Below, one piece after another: positions 16,877 to 26,789 of a stretch of DNA of 64,000 nucleotides (within the stretch, counting starts at the first letter, position 1; every line of letters starts with the position of its first letter). A program made the translations under genes and the position numbers. The stretch is taken from NCBI RefSeq assembly GCF_005937185.1, contig NZ_VCNI01000001.1, forward strand, positions 492,657 through 556,656, read 5' to 3'. Below the pieces are notes generated by a model. The model searched no databases. It was not told where the DNA came from and was given only the letters and a program-made list of their open reading frames with translations. The stretch comes from Flagellimonas algicola. GTDB lineage: Bacteria > Bacteroidota > Bacteroidia > Flavobacteriales > Flavobacteriaceae.

Positions 16877-18451
16877 ATGATTAAAAACCTATCAACGCTA
16901 TTACTGGTTCTATTGTTTATTTCTTGTTCTTCATCAGGGACTGATGACAATGAGCAAACGATGTTTGATTTGCCAACAGTGTCAACTGGAACAGTAAAAA
17001 ATATTTCCGAAAATTCCGCAACCGTAGATGGGAATGTTACTTCTGATGGAGGTTCCAACATTAATGAAAAAGGTGTAGTATGGGGGCAAAGTCAAAACCC
17101 TACTATAGCTGACAATCAAAAAAAAGCCCAACCAGGAACAGGCCAATTTTCAATTGAACTAACGGAGCTGGGCTCAAATACCACTTATTTTGTTCGGGCC
17201 TATGCTATTAACAGCGAAGGTACTGCATATGGGATTCAACAACAATTTACAACGCTTGAAGTCGAACCTACACAAAAGATCCATGAGGGAGATATAGTGC
17301 TCAATTCCCAAAATGAGGTTGAGAGTTTCGGAAATCAGGGTTATACGGAAATCAATGGGTCGCTAACCATAAATACTGCCAATGCCTCATCAGGCATTGA
17401 TGATTTGTCCACATAGGCAAGCTTGCAGATTGTGCGTGAAAACCTCTGGATTGCAACAAATCAATCATTGACAAGTTTAAACGGGTTGGACAACCTACAA
17501 GAAGTTGGTGAATCACTTCAGGTTTTAAACAACCCAGAAATCACAAATCTTGATGCACTCAGAAGTCTAATAAAAGTTGGATCTATTGTAGTGCTTAATA
17601 ATTCCAAGCTTGAAGATATCGATCAATTAAATTCCTTGGAGGAAATAGAAGGAGGAATAATTATACAATCCAATCCTAGTTTGCTTGCAATCGATGCATT
17701 TAATAACATAGAATCATTAAACGGGGTGCTATTTGTTGAAAAGAATGCTGCACTTTTGGAAGTAACCGGGTTTGAAAACTTAAAAAGTTGTCTTCAAATG
17801 ACAATTTCCGGAAATGATAATTTATTAAGACTAAATAGTTTTGAGAATTTATCTAGCATAGGGCCAATCCGGATTACAGATAACCCAGCTTTAAATGCTA
17901 TTGTTGGGTTTAACAATTTAACCAGCACACAACAAGATATAGGATCCATTGATATTGAAAACAATGTTAGCTTGATAGAATTTGACGCCTTGCAAAACCT
18001 GACATTGATCAACGGACATCTTAATATATCCTGGAATAGTTCTTTAGAAACTATTTCGTTACCAAATCTGGAAAAGATTGAGGCCAGTTTATCAATCTCA
18101 TGGAATGCAAAATTAATTTCCACAATGGGTTTTGCAGCTTTGGAAATTGTGAATGGGGATGTGGTCATTGCGCGGAATGATGAATTAACCCAATTAAGCG
18201 GGTTCGATTTGCTGAATGAAATAGGTGAAGATTTAACCATTGGCAATAATGGTTCTTTGGAAAGTCTGAAGACTTTTGAGAATTTAAGTATCCTGGGAGG
18301 AAGCATTTATATACATTCAAATACATCCCTTACCGACTTTTGCGGATTAACCCATTTAATGGAAAGTGGCTGGAGCGGTAATTGCTCCATAACCGATAAT
18401 AATTATAACCCAGATTGTTCTGAAATTATAGAAGCGACCTGTAGCTTGTAG
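16877..18451 (+). pseudogene. Fn3/leucine-rich (receptor L-domain-like) lipoprotein interrupted by an in-frame TAG
   Basis: Two open segments, 16877-17416 and 17417-18451, are in the same frame and separated only by TAG at 17414-17416. Before it: lipoprotein signal (LLLVLLFISC), one fibronectin-type-III-like domain (VSTGTVKNISENSATVDG to FTTLEVEP) and the first strand of a solenoid. After it: eleven or so repeats of the form NPxLxxLxxFxNLxxIxGxLxI, then a Cys pair at the end. The solenoid pattern continues straight across the stop (IDDLST, stop, ASLQIVRENLWI), so the ancestral codon was probably TTG, changed by one base. No frameshift is needed. Intact versions would be surface lipoproteins, perhaps for adhesion. 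Natural nonsense mutation, readthrough or sequencing error are all possible. Confidence 0.8.
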
Positions 18452-18481
18452 CAATATAAAATTGTTCGGTTAAAGATATTC

Positions 18482-18511
18482 AACACCGGCTTTTTAGGTC
18501 GGTGTTTTTCT
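18482..18511 (+). terminator. Rho-independent terminator after lipoprotein gene
   Basis: AACACCG (18482-18488), an 11-base loop, CGGTGTT (18500-18506), then a T-rich tail. It follows the stop of the interrupted lipoprotein gene by about 30 bases. Confidence 0.75.
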
Positions 18512-18535
18512 TTGTATTAATATCATCGAAAATAT

Positions 18536-18585
18536 AATTCGAGTTAATTCGTGAGACCTGACGGTAGGCAGGTTCGTGTCGAACC
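18536..18585. repeat. Degenerate intergenic repeat with AATTCGTG / CGTGTCrAACC words (copy 1)
   Basis: Contains AATTCGAG, AATTCGTG and GTGTCGAACC (18576-18585), plus CCTGACGGTAGGCAGG, a form of the CCTGcC..GGCAGG inverted-repeat word. Related words occur at 19268-19300 and 57300-57333. The remaining sequence up to 18713 shows no gene that I can support. Confidence 0.4.
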
Positions 18586-18713
18586 AAGGGGGAAGGACTA
18601 TTCTGTCAACCCAAACTCCGCATTCGTCAAGTCAGATGCCCTATCCATCCAATGTCCCATAATTCCTAGCTGTAGAATCCCCATTTTAGTGTAACAAGTT
18701 AAAAGTGATATAA

Positions 18714-19169
18714 ATGAGAGGGTTTTTCAGCAATCTGTTCAGGAGGAAAATAATCATGGCCATGGAAACTGTCAACAAAAGGAATCAAGGATCGCAGTCC
18801 ATTACCAAACACATGGATGAGGAGGAATCCTTGGAGTGGTGCGCGTCCAACGCCATGACAAGCGGTGAATTTGAAGAAGCCGTACAACGTTATCTGGAAT
18901 TGGCCATCAAATATCCATGGAACAAGGGTTTTTACCTGAGCCAAGTAGGTGCCGGGTACTATTATCTAACGGAGTTTGACAAAGCCATAGCCTATTACTT
19001 GGAAGCCAAACAAGTGGGAATGCATGCAGCCAAGATGGACGATAATGTGTGGGAAGCCTGTGAAACCCAGTACAACAACACTCAGAACAAAACGGATATC
19101 AAAAAATACCTCGAACATTTCCCTGAAGGCAGTCATGCCCAAAAAGCACAAAAATTGTTGAATGGGTAA
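18714..19169 (+). CDS. Small TPR-like protein
   Basis: 151 residues from 18714; an alternative ATG at 18756 (MAMETVNKR) has AGGAGG nine bases before it and would give 137 residues. I keep the longer form because FFSNLFRRK is a plausible amphipathic N-terminus, but the choice is open. The body reads as two tetratricopeptide-like helical hairpins: SGEFEEAVQRYLELAIKYP and LTEFDKAIAYYLEAKQVG, then a short third pair ending SHAQKAQKLLNG. TPR modules mediate protein contacts; no partner is evident from the neighbours. Cytoplasmic, no signal peptide. Confidence 0.7.
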   Translation: MRGFFSNLFRRKIIMAMETVNKRNQGSQSITKHMDEEESLEWCASNAMTSGEFEEAVQRYLELAIKYPWNKGFYLSQVGAGYYYLTEFDKAIAYYLEAKQVGMHAAKMDDNVWEACETQYNNTQNKTDIKKYLEHFPEGSHAQKAQKLLNG

Positions 19170-19267
19170 AACCTCTGGGACTGGAACCGTGCCTTTGTGT
19201 CAATTCCCGAAACTTGCCTGCCAGAACCAAGTTGGTCTCCATCCTAAAAAACTACGAGTCCCAATAA

Positions 19268-19300
19268 CTTCGTGCGAATTAGTGGAATTCGTGTCAAACC
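19268..19300. repeat. Degenerate intergenic repeat (copy 2)
   Basis: Contains TTCGTG, GAATTAGTG, GAATTCGTG and GTGTCAAACC (19291-19300). Shares the last ten bases exactly with 57324-57333. Sits in the spacer before the parE promoter. Confidence 0.4.
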
Positions 19301-19329
19301 CAGATAAAATTGCCTATCAACAGTCCTTG

Positions 19330-19364
19330 TTGATTACTTTCTAGCTGCTGCCCTAGTATTTTTG
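19330..19364 (+). promoter_or_regulatory. Promoter of parE-parC
   Basis: TTG at 19330-19332, 24 bases, TATTTTTG at 19357-19364, 38 bases before the parE ATG. Spacing is a little longer than usual. Confidence 0.5.
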
Positions 19365-19402
19365 TGCCTAAATTTTATATTAGCAAGGATTAACCCTAGT
19401 TT

Positions 19403-21262
19403 ATGGCACAGACCCAGTATACAGAGGATAACATTCGTTCACTGGATTGGAAGGAGCATATTCGTATGCGTCCCGGAATGTATATTGGTAAACTTGGTGA
19501 CGGCTCCTCCGCTGATGATGGTATTTACATACTCCTTAAGGAGGTCATAGACAACTGCATTGACGAATTTGTCATGGGGGCAGGGAAGACCATTGACATC
19601 AATATCAAGGAAAACACGGTTCATGTCCGCGATTACGGTCGTGGCATCCCGTTGGGCAAGGTGGTGGACGTGGTTTCCAAAATGAACACTGGGGGAAAAT
19701 ACGACACCCGCGCCTTTAAAAAATCCGTGGGATTGAACGGGGTGGGAACCAAGGCGGTAAATGCTTTGTCCGCTTCCTTCAAGGTTGAATCCACTAGGGA
19801 TGGAAAATCCAAGACGGCTGAATTTGAGACGGGAAACCTTATCAATGAGGAAATGCTGGAGGAAACTTCCAGGAGAAGGGGGACCAAAGTAAGCTTTATC
19901 CCGGACGAATCCATTTTCAAAAATTACAAATACCGCAACGAGTATGTGGAACGCATGCTCAAGAATTATGTTTATCTAAACCCTGGTCTCACCATTGTCT
20001 TCAATGGCGAAAAATTCTTTTCCGAAAATGGACTTAAAGATCTCTTGGAGGACAATAACAATCAAGATGATTTTTTATACCCCATCATTCATCTCAAGGG
20101 GAACGACATAGAAGTGGCCATTACCCATAGTAAAACACAATATAGCGAGGAGTATCACTCCTTCGTAAATGGGCAGCACACCACACAAGGAGGTACCCAT
20201 CAGGCTGCGTTTCGGGAGGCTATTGTTAAAACAGTTCGGGATTACTACGGCAAAAATTATGATGCTTCGGACATTCGCAAGTCCATTATCTCTGCGGTTT
20301 CAATCAAAGTTATGGAGCCGGTTTTTGAAAGTCAGACCAAGACCAAACTGGGTTCTACAGATATGGGCGGGAACCTGCCAACCGTTCGGACTTATGTAAA
20401 TGATTTCATAGGAAAGTACTTGGACAACTACCTGCATAAAAATCCAACTACGGCTGAGGCCCTGCAACGAAAAATTGTACAGGCGGAAAAGGAACGTAAA
20501 GAACTTTCCGGTATTCGGAAATTGGCAAGGGAACGTGCCAAAAAGGCAAGTTTGCACAACAAAAAATTGAGAGATTGCAGGGTGCACCTTCAGGATATGA
20601 AAAAAGATCGTAGGTTGGAGACGACCCTCTTTATTACCGAGGGGGATTCTGCCTCTGGTTCCATTACCAAATCCAGGGACGTAAATACTCAAGCGGTCTT
20701 TAGTCTTAGAGGAAAACCCTTGAATTCCTATGGCATGTCCAAAAAGATTGTATACGAGAATGAGGAATTCAATTTGTTACAAGCGGCATTGAATATTGAG
20801 GAGTCCATGGAAGACCTTCGGTACAATAACATTGTCATTGCCACGGATGCCGATGTGGACGGGATGCACATTCGACTGCTCTTGATTACCTTCTTTTTGC
20901 AATTTTTTCCGGAACTGATCAAGGAAGGACATTTATACATTCTGCAAACTCCATTGTTCCGGGTTCGAAATAAAAAGGAAACCATTTATTGCTACAGCGA
21001 GGAAGAAAAACGGAATGCCATTCAAAAATTGACCGGAAAACCTGAAATTACACGTTTCAAGGGGCTGGGCGAGATTTCTCCAGATGAGTTCCAACATTTT
21101 ATTGGGGACGATATTAGACTGGAACCGGTAATGCTGGATAAGGCCATGAGCATAGATACGTTGTTGAAATTTTATATGGGCAAGAATACGCCCGATCGGC
21201 AGGAATTCATCATCAACAACCTTAAAGTAGAACTTGATTTAATAGAAGAAAACCAACTATAA
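19403..21262 (+). CDS. parE: DNA topoisomerase IV subunit B
   Basis: 619 residues. GHKL ATPase domain with [12 protein letters not shown], the Asn/Asp ATP site [10 protein letters not shown] (about 49), GRGIPLG and [17 protein letters not shown] (about 112-128). TOPRIM domain with [11 protein letters not shown] (about 411) and [11 protein letters not shown] (about 480-490) supplies the metal-binding Glu and Asp residues. It pairs with the A subunit 24 bases downstream to decatenate chromosomes. The [20 protein letters not shown] loop and the adjacent long ParC mark this as the Bacteroidota topoisomerase IV and not gyrase, which has a longer B subunit. Confidence 0.93.
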   Translation: MAQTQYTEDNIRSLDWKEHIRMRPGMYIGKLGDGSSADDGIYILLKEVIDNCIDEFVMGAGKTIDINIKENTVHVRDYGRGIPLGKVVDVVSKMNTGGKYDTRAFKKSVGLNGVGTKAVNALSASFKVESTRDGKSKTAEFETGNLINEEMLEETSRRRGTKVSFIPDESIFKNYKYRNEYVERMLKNYVYLNPGLTIVFNGEKFFSENGLKDLLEDNNNQDDFLYPIIHLKGNDIEVAITHSKTQYSEEYHSFVNGQHTTQGGTHQAAFREAIVKTVRDYYGKNYDASDIRKSIISAVSIKVMEPVFESQTKTKLGSTDMGGNLPTVRTYVNDFIGKYLDNYLHKNPTTAEALQRKIVQAEKERKELSGIRKLARERAKKASLHNKKLRDCRVHLQDMKKDRRLETTLFITEGDSASGSITKSRDVNTQAVFSLRGKPLNSYGMSKKIVYENEEFNLLQAALNIEESMEDLRYNNIVIATDADVDGMHIRLLLITFFLQFFPELIKEGHLYILQTPLFRVRNKKETIYCYSEEEKRNAIQKLTGKPEITRFKGLGEISPDEFQHFIGDDIRLEPVMLDKAMSIDTLLKFYMGKNTPDRQEFIINNLKVELDLIEENQL

Positions 21263-21286
21263 ACCAATTAAATGACCTCCTTCTAA

Positions 21287-23914
21287 ATGGAAGAGAATGA
21301 AGAACTGAATGATGAAGGTTTAGAAAGCCAGGAAAAGCCCCAAGACAGTCTTACCCGTGTAACCGGCATGTACAAGGACTGGTTCTTGGACTATGCCTCC
21401 TATGTTATCCTGGAACGTGCGGTACCGGCCATTGAAGATGGCTTTAAACCCGTTCAGCGCAGGATTATGCACGCCCTCAAGGAATTGGACGATGGGCGTT
21501 ACAATAAAGTGGCCAATGTGGTAGGGCACACTATGCAGTACCATCCTCACGGAGATGCCAGCATCGCAGATGCCATGGTTCAAATTGGTCAAAAAGACTT
21601 GCTCATTGATACCCAAGGTAACTGGGGAAACATTCTTACAGGTGACAGCGCAGCTGCATCAAGATATATTGAGGCTCGACTTTCTAAATTTGCATTGGAT
21701 GTAGTATATAGCCCAAAGATTACGGAATGGCAGTTGTCCTACGATGGAAGAAAAAAGGAACCCGTCAACCTGCCAGTCAAGTTCCCTCTGTTATTGGCCC
21801 AAGGAGCCGAAGGGATTGCTGTTGGCTTGTCAACAAAGATCCTTCCACATAATTTTAATGAACTCATAGATGCGTCCTTCAAACATTTGAGAGGACAGCG
21901 CTTTAAACTTTTCCCTGATTTTCCAACAGCTGGAATCATTGATGTAACCAACTACAATGAGGGAATGCGTGGTGGAAAAGTAAGGGTACGGGCCAAGATT
22001 TCAACCTTGGACAAGAATACCCTAGTGATCAATGAAATACCTTATGGCACCAACACATCTTCTTTAATTGATTCCATCCTAAAAGCCAATGATAAGGGTA
22101 AAATCAAGATTAAAAAAATTGAGGATAACACCGCAGCGGAGGTTGAAATCCTCGTGCATCTGCCTAGCGGTCTTTCTCCGGACAAGACCATTGATGCACT
22201 CTACGCCTTTACGGCCTGTGAATCATCCATTTCACCACTGGGTTGTATCATCGAGGACAACAAACCTTTGTTTATCGGGGTCAGGGAAATGCTGGAGCGA
22301 TCTACCGATTATACAGTGGAACTGCTTAAAGCAGAACTTGAAATCCAGTTGGGGGAATTGGAGGAACAATGGCACTTTGCTTCCTTGGAACGGATTTTTA
22401 TCGAGAACAGAATCTATCGAGATATAGAGGAAGAGGAAACTTGGGAAGGTGTGATTGCGGCCATTGACAAAGGTCTAAAGCCACATACCAAAAATCTAAA
22501 AAGAGCTGTAACAGAAGAGGATATTGTCCGCTTGACCGAAATCCGGATTAAGCGGATTTCCAAGTTTGATTTGGAAAAAGCACAACAGCTTATTGAGAGC
22601 TTGGATGAGCGTATTGCCCAGACCAAGCACCATTTAGCGCATTTGGTGGATTATGCCATTGATTACTTCAAAGAGCTAAAGAAAAAATATGGCAAAGGCC
22701 GTGAGCGCAAATCAGAAATCAAGATTTTTGATGACATAGAAGCGGCAAAGGTGGTCATTAGAAACACCAAGCTCTATGTAAATAGGGAAGAAGGCTTTAT
22801 TGGCACCTCTCTTAGAAAAGATGAATACGTAACCGACTGCAGCGATATTGATGACATCATTGTTTTAACCAAAAAAGGGGAAATGATGGTTACCAAGGTA
22901 GATTCCAAGACCTTCATTGACAAAGGAATCATTCATGTAGCAGTTTTCAAGAAAAAGGATAAGCGTACCACCTACAATATGATCTATAAGGTTGGTAGGG
23001 GTGGACCCAGTTACATCAAAAGGTTCAACGTTACTGGAGTTACCCGGGACAAAATGTATCAATTGGCCGGGGACAAGGCTTCAGCTGAGGTGTTATATTT
23101 CTCTGCAAACCCCAATGGTGAGGCTGAATTAATCACGGTCTTATTACGTCAATCAGGAAGTATAAAGAAGCTGAAATGGGATTTGGATTTTGCTGACTTG
23201 CTCATCAAAGGAAGGGCATCCAAAGGGAATTTGGTTACCAAGTATCCCGTAAAACGTATCGAGCTTAAAGAAAAAGGTGTTTCGACTTTAAAACCCAGAA
23301 AAATTTGGTTCGATGATATTGTAAACCGTCTCAATGTAGATGGGAGAGGAGAGCTTTTAGGAGAATTTAAAGGAGATGACCTCCTTCTGATCATTGACCA
23401 AAAAGGAAAGGTAAAGACCATTCCACCCGATTTGTTAACACGATTCAATGACGATATGATCGTGCTGGAAAAATGGAATCCCAACAAGCCCATTTCCGTA
23501 GTGCACTATGAAGGAGAAAAGGAGCGCTATTACATCAAAAGGTTCCTCATAGAAAATTCTTCCAAGGAAGAGCTGGTGATTTCAGAACATCCCAAATCCG
23601 TTTTAGAGCTGGTATCTACGGATTGGAGACCGGTGATTGAGATTGAGTTCGTGAAGCCTAGGGGCAAGGACGTCAAGCCTAACCAACAGGTAGATATTGA
23701 AAGTTTCATTTCGGTAAAGGGAATAAAAGCAATTGGCAACCAATTGACCACGGAAAAAGTGAAAAATATAAATACCTTGGAGTCACTTCCTTTTGAAGAA
23801 CCCAAAGACCCTATCCCCGAAGAAATAGAGGTGGTGGATGAAGAATCCGTAGATGGTGCCAAGGAGGATAAAGATGCAAAAGATGACAGTTCAGAACAAA
23901 CCACTTTGTTTTAA
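21287..23914 (+). CDS. parC: DNA topoisomerase IV subunit A
   Basis: 875 residues. Winged-helix breakage-reunion domain with AVPAIEDGFKPVQRRI (about 45-60), HPHGDASI (about 87) and the catalytic Tyr in AAASRYIEARL (Tyr127). A coiled-coil arm (about 340-470) ends with LVDYAIDYFKELKKKYGKGRERKSEI. The C-terminal half is a beta-pinwheel with weak repeats; it ends in a Glu/Asp-rich tail (PEEIEVVDEESVDGAKEDKD). No GyrA box (QRRGGKG) is seen, consistent with ParC. Start chosen at ATG 21287, near the parE stop. Confidence 0.93.
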   Translation: MEENEELNDEGLESQEKPQDSLTRVTGMYKDWFLDYASYVILERAVPAIEDGFKPVQRRIMHALKELDDGRYNKVANVVGHTMQYHPHGDASIADAMVQIGQKDLLIDTQGNWGNILTGDSAAASRYIEARLSKFALDVVYSPKITEWQLSYDGRKKEPVNLPVKFPLLLAQGAEGIAVGLSTKILPHNFNELIDASFKHLRGQRFKLFPDFPTAGIIDVTNYNEGMRGGKVRVRAKISTLDKNTLVINEIPYGTNTSSLIDSILKANDKGKIKIKKIEDNTAAEVEILVHLPSGLSPDKTIDALYAFTACESSISPLGCIIEDNKPLFIGVREMLERSTDYTVELLKAELEIQLGELEEQWHFASLERIFIENRIYRDIEEEETWEGVIAAIDKGLKPHTKNLKRAVTEEDIVRLTEIRIKRISKFDLEKAQQLIESLDERIAQTKHHLAHLVDYAIDYFKELKKKYGKGRERKSEIKIFDDIEAAKVVIRNTKLYVNREEGFIGTSLRKDEYVTDCSDIDDIIVLTKKGEMMVTKVDSKTFIDKGIIHVAVFKKKDKRTTYNMIYKVGRGGPSYIKRFNVTGVTRDKMYQLAGDKASAEVLYFSANPNGEAELITVLLRQSGSIKKLKWDLDFADLLIKGRASKGNLVTKYPVKRIELKEKGVSTLKPRKIWFDDIVNRLNVDGRGELLGEFKGDDLLLIIDQKGKVKTIPPDLLTRFNDDMIVLEKWNPNKPISVVHYEGEKERYYIKRFLIENSSKEELVISEHPKSVLELVSTDWRPVIEIEFVKPRGKDVKPNQQVDIESFISVKGIKAIGNQLTTEKVKNINTLESLPFEEPKDPIPEEIEVVDEESVDGAKEDKDAKDDSSEQTTLF

Positions 23915-23978
23915 TGCATTATTCTGCCTATTTTGCGGCCTTGTGCACGCACCTAACCCTACAGTTTAATTTCCCCTT

Positions 23979-24935
23979 ATGGATTTCACCAACCCGTTAG
24001 TATACGGTGTACCCGTATTTATTGTTTTTATTTTGGCAGAGCTGGCCTACAGCAAAGCACATGGGGACCATGAGCTTTATAATTGGAAGGATTTGGCAGC
24101 CAGTGGGTTTATGGGTGTTGGCTCGGCAATATTGGGGCCTTTGTTCAAGGTAGCATTCGCTATTGTACTTTTCCAATCGGTATACGAACTATGTAATCCG
24201 GAAATAGATGGCATTCGTCAGAACATTTTAGGATACCAATCTTTTGGTTATGCTTGGTATGTTTGGTTGTTGTGCCAGTTGGCAGATGACTTTACTTATT
24301 ATTGGTTCCACAGGGCAAACCATGAAATTCGGTTTCTATGGGCAGCGCATATTGTACATCACTCCTCCGACAACTATAATTTAGGCACTGCAGTTAGAAA
24401 CGGTTGGTTTACCATTGTGTACAAACCTCTGTTTTACATGTGGATGCCAGCCATTGGTTTCCCACCTGAAATGGTGGTGGTCTGTTTGGGAATAGAAGCA
24501 CTGTGGCAATTCCAGTTGCATTCGGTTTATGTTCCCAAGCTCGGTTTCTTGGAGAAAATTTTCAATACCCATACCATGCATCAGGTGCATCATGCGCAAA
24601 ACGTGGAATACCTGGATAAGAACCACGGTGGGTTTTTAAACATATTTGATAAGCTGTTTGGTACTTGGAAAGCGCTGGATGATGATGTTGATGTTAAGTA
24701 TGGGGTAATCCATTCTCCAGAATCTTATAATCCGGTGGTTATATTAACCCATGAGTATAAGGACATTTGGAACGATGTGAAGAAATCCAAAAAGCTGTCG
24801 CATAAGTTAATGTACATCTTTGGACCTCCCGGTTGGAGTCACGATGGGAGTACACTTACCGTGAAACAACAACAGGCGAAGTTCAAGGAGTACAAGAAAC
24901 TGAATCCGAAATTGGCCTATCAACGGCCCAACTAG
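23979..24935 (+). CDS. Sterol desaturase / fatty acid hydroxylase family membrane enzyme
   Basis: 318 residues with four or more hydrophobic helices (about 5-22, 40-70, 92-110, 150-175). The eight-His di-iron signature is visible: HRANHE (about 113), HIVHHSSDNYN (about 126) and HTMHQVHHAQNVEYLDKNHGG (around 199-215). Such enzymes hydroxylate or desaturate lipids using O2 at the membrane. Bacterial members act on sterols, carotenoids, ornithine lipids or alkylglycerols, and the substrate is not decided by the neighbours. Its stop is six bases from the convergent TerC gene. Confidence 0.9.
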   Translation: MDFTNPLVYGVPVFIVFILAELAYSKAHGDHELYNWKDLAASGFMGVGSAILGPLFKVAFAIVLFQSVYELCNPEIDGIRQNILGYQSFGYAWYVWLLCQLADDFTYYWFHRANHEIRFLWAAHIVHHSSDNYNLGTAVRNGWFTIVYKPLFYMWMPAIGFPPEMVVVCLGIEALWQFQLHSVYVPKLGFLEKIFNTHTMHQVHHAQNVEYLDKNHGGFLNIFDKLFGTWKALDDDVDVKYGVIHSPESYNPVVILTHEYKDIWNDVKKSKKLSHKLMYIFGPPGWSHDGSTLTVKQQQAKFKEYKKLNPKLAYQRPN

Positions 24936-24941
24936 AATCCT

Positions 24942-25754
24942 TTACGATTCTGTGACTTCCTTATTTCTAGATTTGTTTTTCTTCATCCGAAGATCAAAAA
25001 ACTCCACCATTAGAGAAAAGGATATTGCGAAATACAGGTAACCTTTTGGAATTGCACCTACCTCATTGTCAAATACAATTAAATGGGAAAGGTGGGCCGC
25101 TTCTGCAATTAACATAAATCCAATTAGAATCAGGAAAGACAATCCCAACACCTGAACAGAAGGGTGTCTGTTCACAAATTCTCCAACCGGATTTGCAAAA
25201 AGCATCATAATCAAGACCGAAACCACTACGGCTGTAACCATTAAAACCAAGGCATCGTTTGGATTGGGGGAAATACCGTTCGTCATTCCAATGGCAGTTA
25301 GAATGGAATCAAACGAAAAAACGATATTGATTACTGTGATTTGAACGATAGCATTGGTCAACGAAGAGGAACGCGATTTTTTTACTTCCCTTTCATCATG
25401 CCCGCGATCTTCAATTTTCTCGTGGATTTCCTTAGTACTTTTGTAGAGTAAAAAGAGCCCTCCCAGGAACAAGATTAACGCCTGCCAACTAATTCCGCCG
25501 GTAATCCAGGATTCGTCCAAGACCCAAAAAGGTTTTTTCATCTTGGTCAGCCAGGTAATTCCAAACAACAACAGAATTCGCATTCCCATAGCCAAGACCA
25601 GTCCAATATTGGTGGCTTTTCGGCGATCTTTTTGCTCAAGTTTGCCAGCTGCTATGGAAATGAAGATGATGTTGTCAATTCCCAAGATGATTTCCAAAAA
25701 GGTCAAGGTAAGCAATGCCATCCAAGCATCAGGACTTGTAAAAATTTCAAACAT
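24942..25754 (-). CDS. TerC family integral membrane protein
   Basis: 270 residues, about seven hydrophobic helices. Conserved acidic membrane motifs are present: LEIILGIDNIIFISI (about 20-34) and VINIVFSFDSILTAIGM (about 140-156). TerC/Alx-type proteins are linked to manganese export or metal loading of exported enzymes. It begins two bases after the stop of a small lipoprotein gene, so the two are one transcription unit. Charged linker HEKIEDRGHDEREVKKSR separates two halves of the protein. Tellurite resistance itself is not implied. Confidence 0.92.
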   Translation of the reverse strand: MFEIFTSPDAWMALLTLTFLEIILGIDNIIFISIAAGKLEQKDRRKATNIGLVLAMGMRILLLFGITWLTKMKKPFWVLDESWITGGISWQALILFLGGLFLLYKSTKEIHEKIEDRGHDEREVKKSRSSSLTNAIVQITVINIVFSFDSILTAIGMTNGISPNPNDALVLMVTAVVVSVLIMMLFANPVGEFVNRHPSVQVLGLSFLILIGFMLIAEAAHLSHLIVFDNEVGAIPKGYLYFAISFSLMVEFFDLRMKKNKSRNKEVTES

Positions 25755-25756
25755 GG

Positions 25757-26134
25757 TTAGTGTATTTTATGGGCGGTTCCCTTAAATTTTCGTTTATCGC
25801 CAATGGCGTTGTATTCAAATGTATAAGAAGAATCCGAAGTTGTCAATATTTTTATGTGAATAGATTTTTCCTCGGCCTTGTTTTTCGGATTCAAGTTTCT
25901 TAGGACATATTCACAATCATTGATCCATCTTACGGATGAAGAATCTTGTTTTCCTTCAAAATAATCGACCTCCAAATTATCCTTTCTAAGGAAAGTGGTG
26001 GTTTTGTTTTTGCCATTAATTTCAGTGGTGAATGAAAACCGTCCGTTCTTAAAGTTGGTGCAATTGCGCTCAGGAGGCTGTTGGCATGAAAGTAATAGGA
26101 AGAGTGCGAAAAAGGGTAACAGTTTTTGTAACAT
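25757..26134 (-). CDS. Small flavobacterial lipoprotein
   Basis: 125 residues with a lipoprotein signal (LLPFFALFLLLSC, Cys about 17). The mature part, CTNFKNGRFSFTTEINGK then WINDCEYVLRNLNPKN and KILTTSDSSYTFEYNAIGD, matches a small family that databases often call 'DNA topoisomerase IV'. I think that name was copied from the neighbouring genes; there is no topoisomerase motif. Two conserved Cys (near 24 and 76) may form a disulfide. Co-transcribed with terC. Function unknown. Confidence 0.75.
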   Translation of the reverse strand: MLQKLLPFFALFLLLSCQQPPERNCTNFKNGRFSFTTEINGKNKTTTFLRKDNLEVDYFEGKQDSSSVRWINDCEYVLRNLNPKNKAEEKSIHIKILTTSDSSYTFEYNAIGDKRKFKGTAHKIH

Positions 26135-26176
26135 GCATGCAAAGTAAATGCAAAGAACCGAATGTGCCTGAACCTA

Positions 26177-26551
26177 TCAGTTTTTTTTTGCATCAAAAGA
26201 TTCAAAGGTGCCATCCGCATAGAAAACCACCATGCGAACAGGATCGGAATTTGTTTTCCCGGAGGTTTTGGTAGGTGACTCATTGCCAATCTCAGAAGTC
26301 AGCTGGGTAGGGGAGGCATCCTTTTCCGAGGGGGCTGGGAATTTCCCCTTTCCAATTAGAAGCCAATATAAGTTGACATCTGGATAGGTCTTCACCACCT
26401 TCATCACAAAATCCAAGCTGGGTTTATTTCGTCCACTTAGAATATGGGAAATACTCGAGCGTTGCACTCCAATGGAATCTGCAAAGGAAGAAACCGTGAG
26501 TCCAAAATGGTCAATTACCGATTTAATTCGAATGGCAATATCGTTGTTCAC
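26177..26551 (-). CDS. XRE-family transcriptional regulator
   Basis: 124 residues. An N-terminal helix-turn-helix of the Cro/CI (XRE) type: RIKSVIDHFGLTVSSFADSI, GVQRSSISHILSGRNKPSLDFVMKVV, then YWLLIGKG, a typical tail of flavobacterial regulators. The C-terminal 50 residues are polar and end in VVFYADGTFESFDAKKN. No peptidase or ligand domain is visible. It is divergent from the M14 peptidase gene, and the shared promoter region carries two identical palindromes, probable sites for this protein. Nothing else around it looks like prophage. Confidence 0.88.
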   Translation of the reverse strand: MNNDIAIRIKSVIDHFGLTVSSFADSIGVQRSSISHILSGRNKPSLDFVMKVVKTYPDVNLYWLLIGKGKFPAPSEKDASPTQLTSEIGNESPTKTSGKTNSDPVRMVVFYADGTFESFDAKKN

Positions 26552-26716
26552 AAAAATAAATTTATATGGCTAAATTACTCATACGAATAGCCAATGTCAA
26601 CACAAATCAGAAAAAATAGTTGTTGTTTAAGTAAATTTTAGATTTATATAAACGACCCTAAGTATCTGTTAATAAACAACATAAAATCATTAATAAATAA
26701 AATTGATTTTTGTGAT

Positions 26717-26789
26717 TACAATTGTATTCCATGGAACCATAACATGGTCACAAAAGTGAAATAAGTTGATAAAAGTGTATACAATTGTA
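26717..26789. promoter_or_regulatory. Two identical TACAATTGTA palindromes, centre spacing 63 bp
   Basis: TACAATTGTA occurs at 26717-26726 and 26780-26789, 63 bases apart, six turns of B-DNA, so both face the same side. Between them is another dyad, ACCAT-AAC-ATGGT (26736-26748). The second TACAATTGTA covers the TTG (-33) box of the M14 peptidase promoter, the arrangement expected of a repressor operator. The rest of the 26552-26836 spacer is AT-rich and holds no gene that I can support. Confidence 0.5.

Noticed and set aside
17794..18306. 170-codon minus-strand frame
   Set aside because: Antisense to the leucine-rich repeats; repetitive only because the sense strand is.
24934..24951. AGAATC...GATTCT hairpin between sterol-desaturase-type gene and terC as terminator
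   Set aside because: Only six pairs, no T-run, and it overlaps the terC C-terminal codons.
26177..26551. XRE regulator as sign of a prophage or toxin-antitoxin system
   Set aside because: No phage gene, integrase or toxin-sized partner nearby; the divergent neighbour is a full M14 peptidase.
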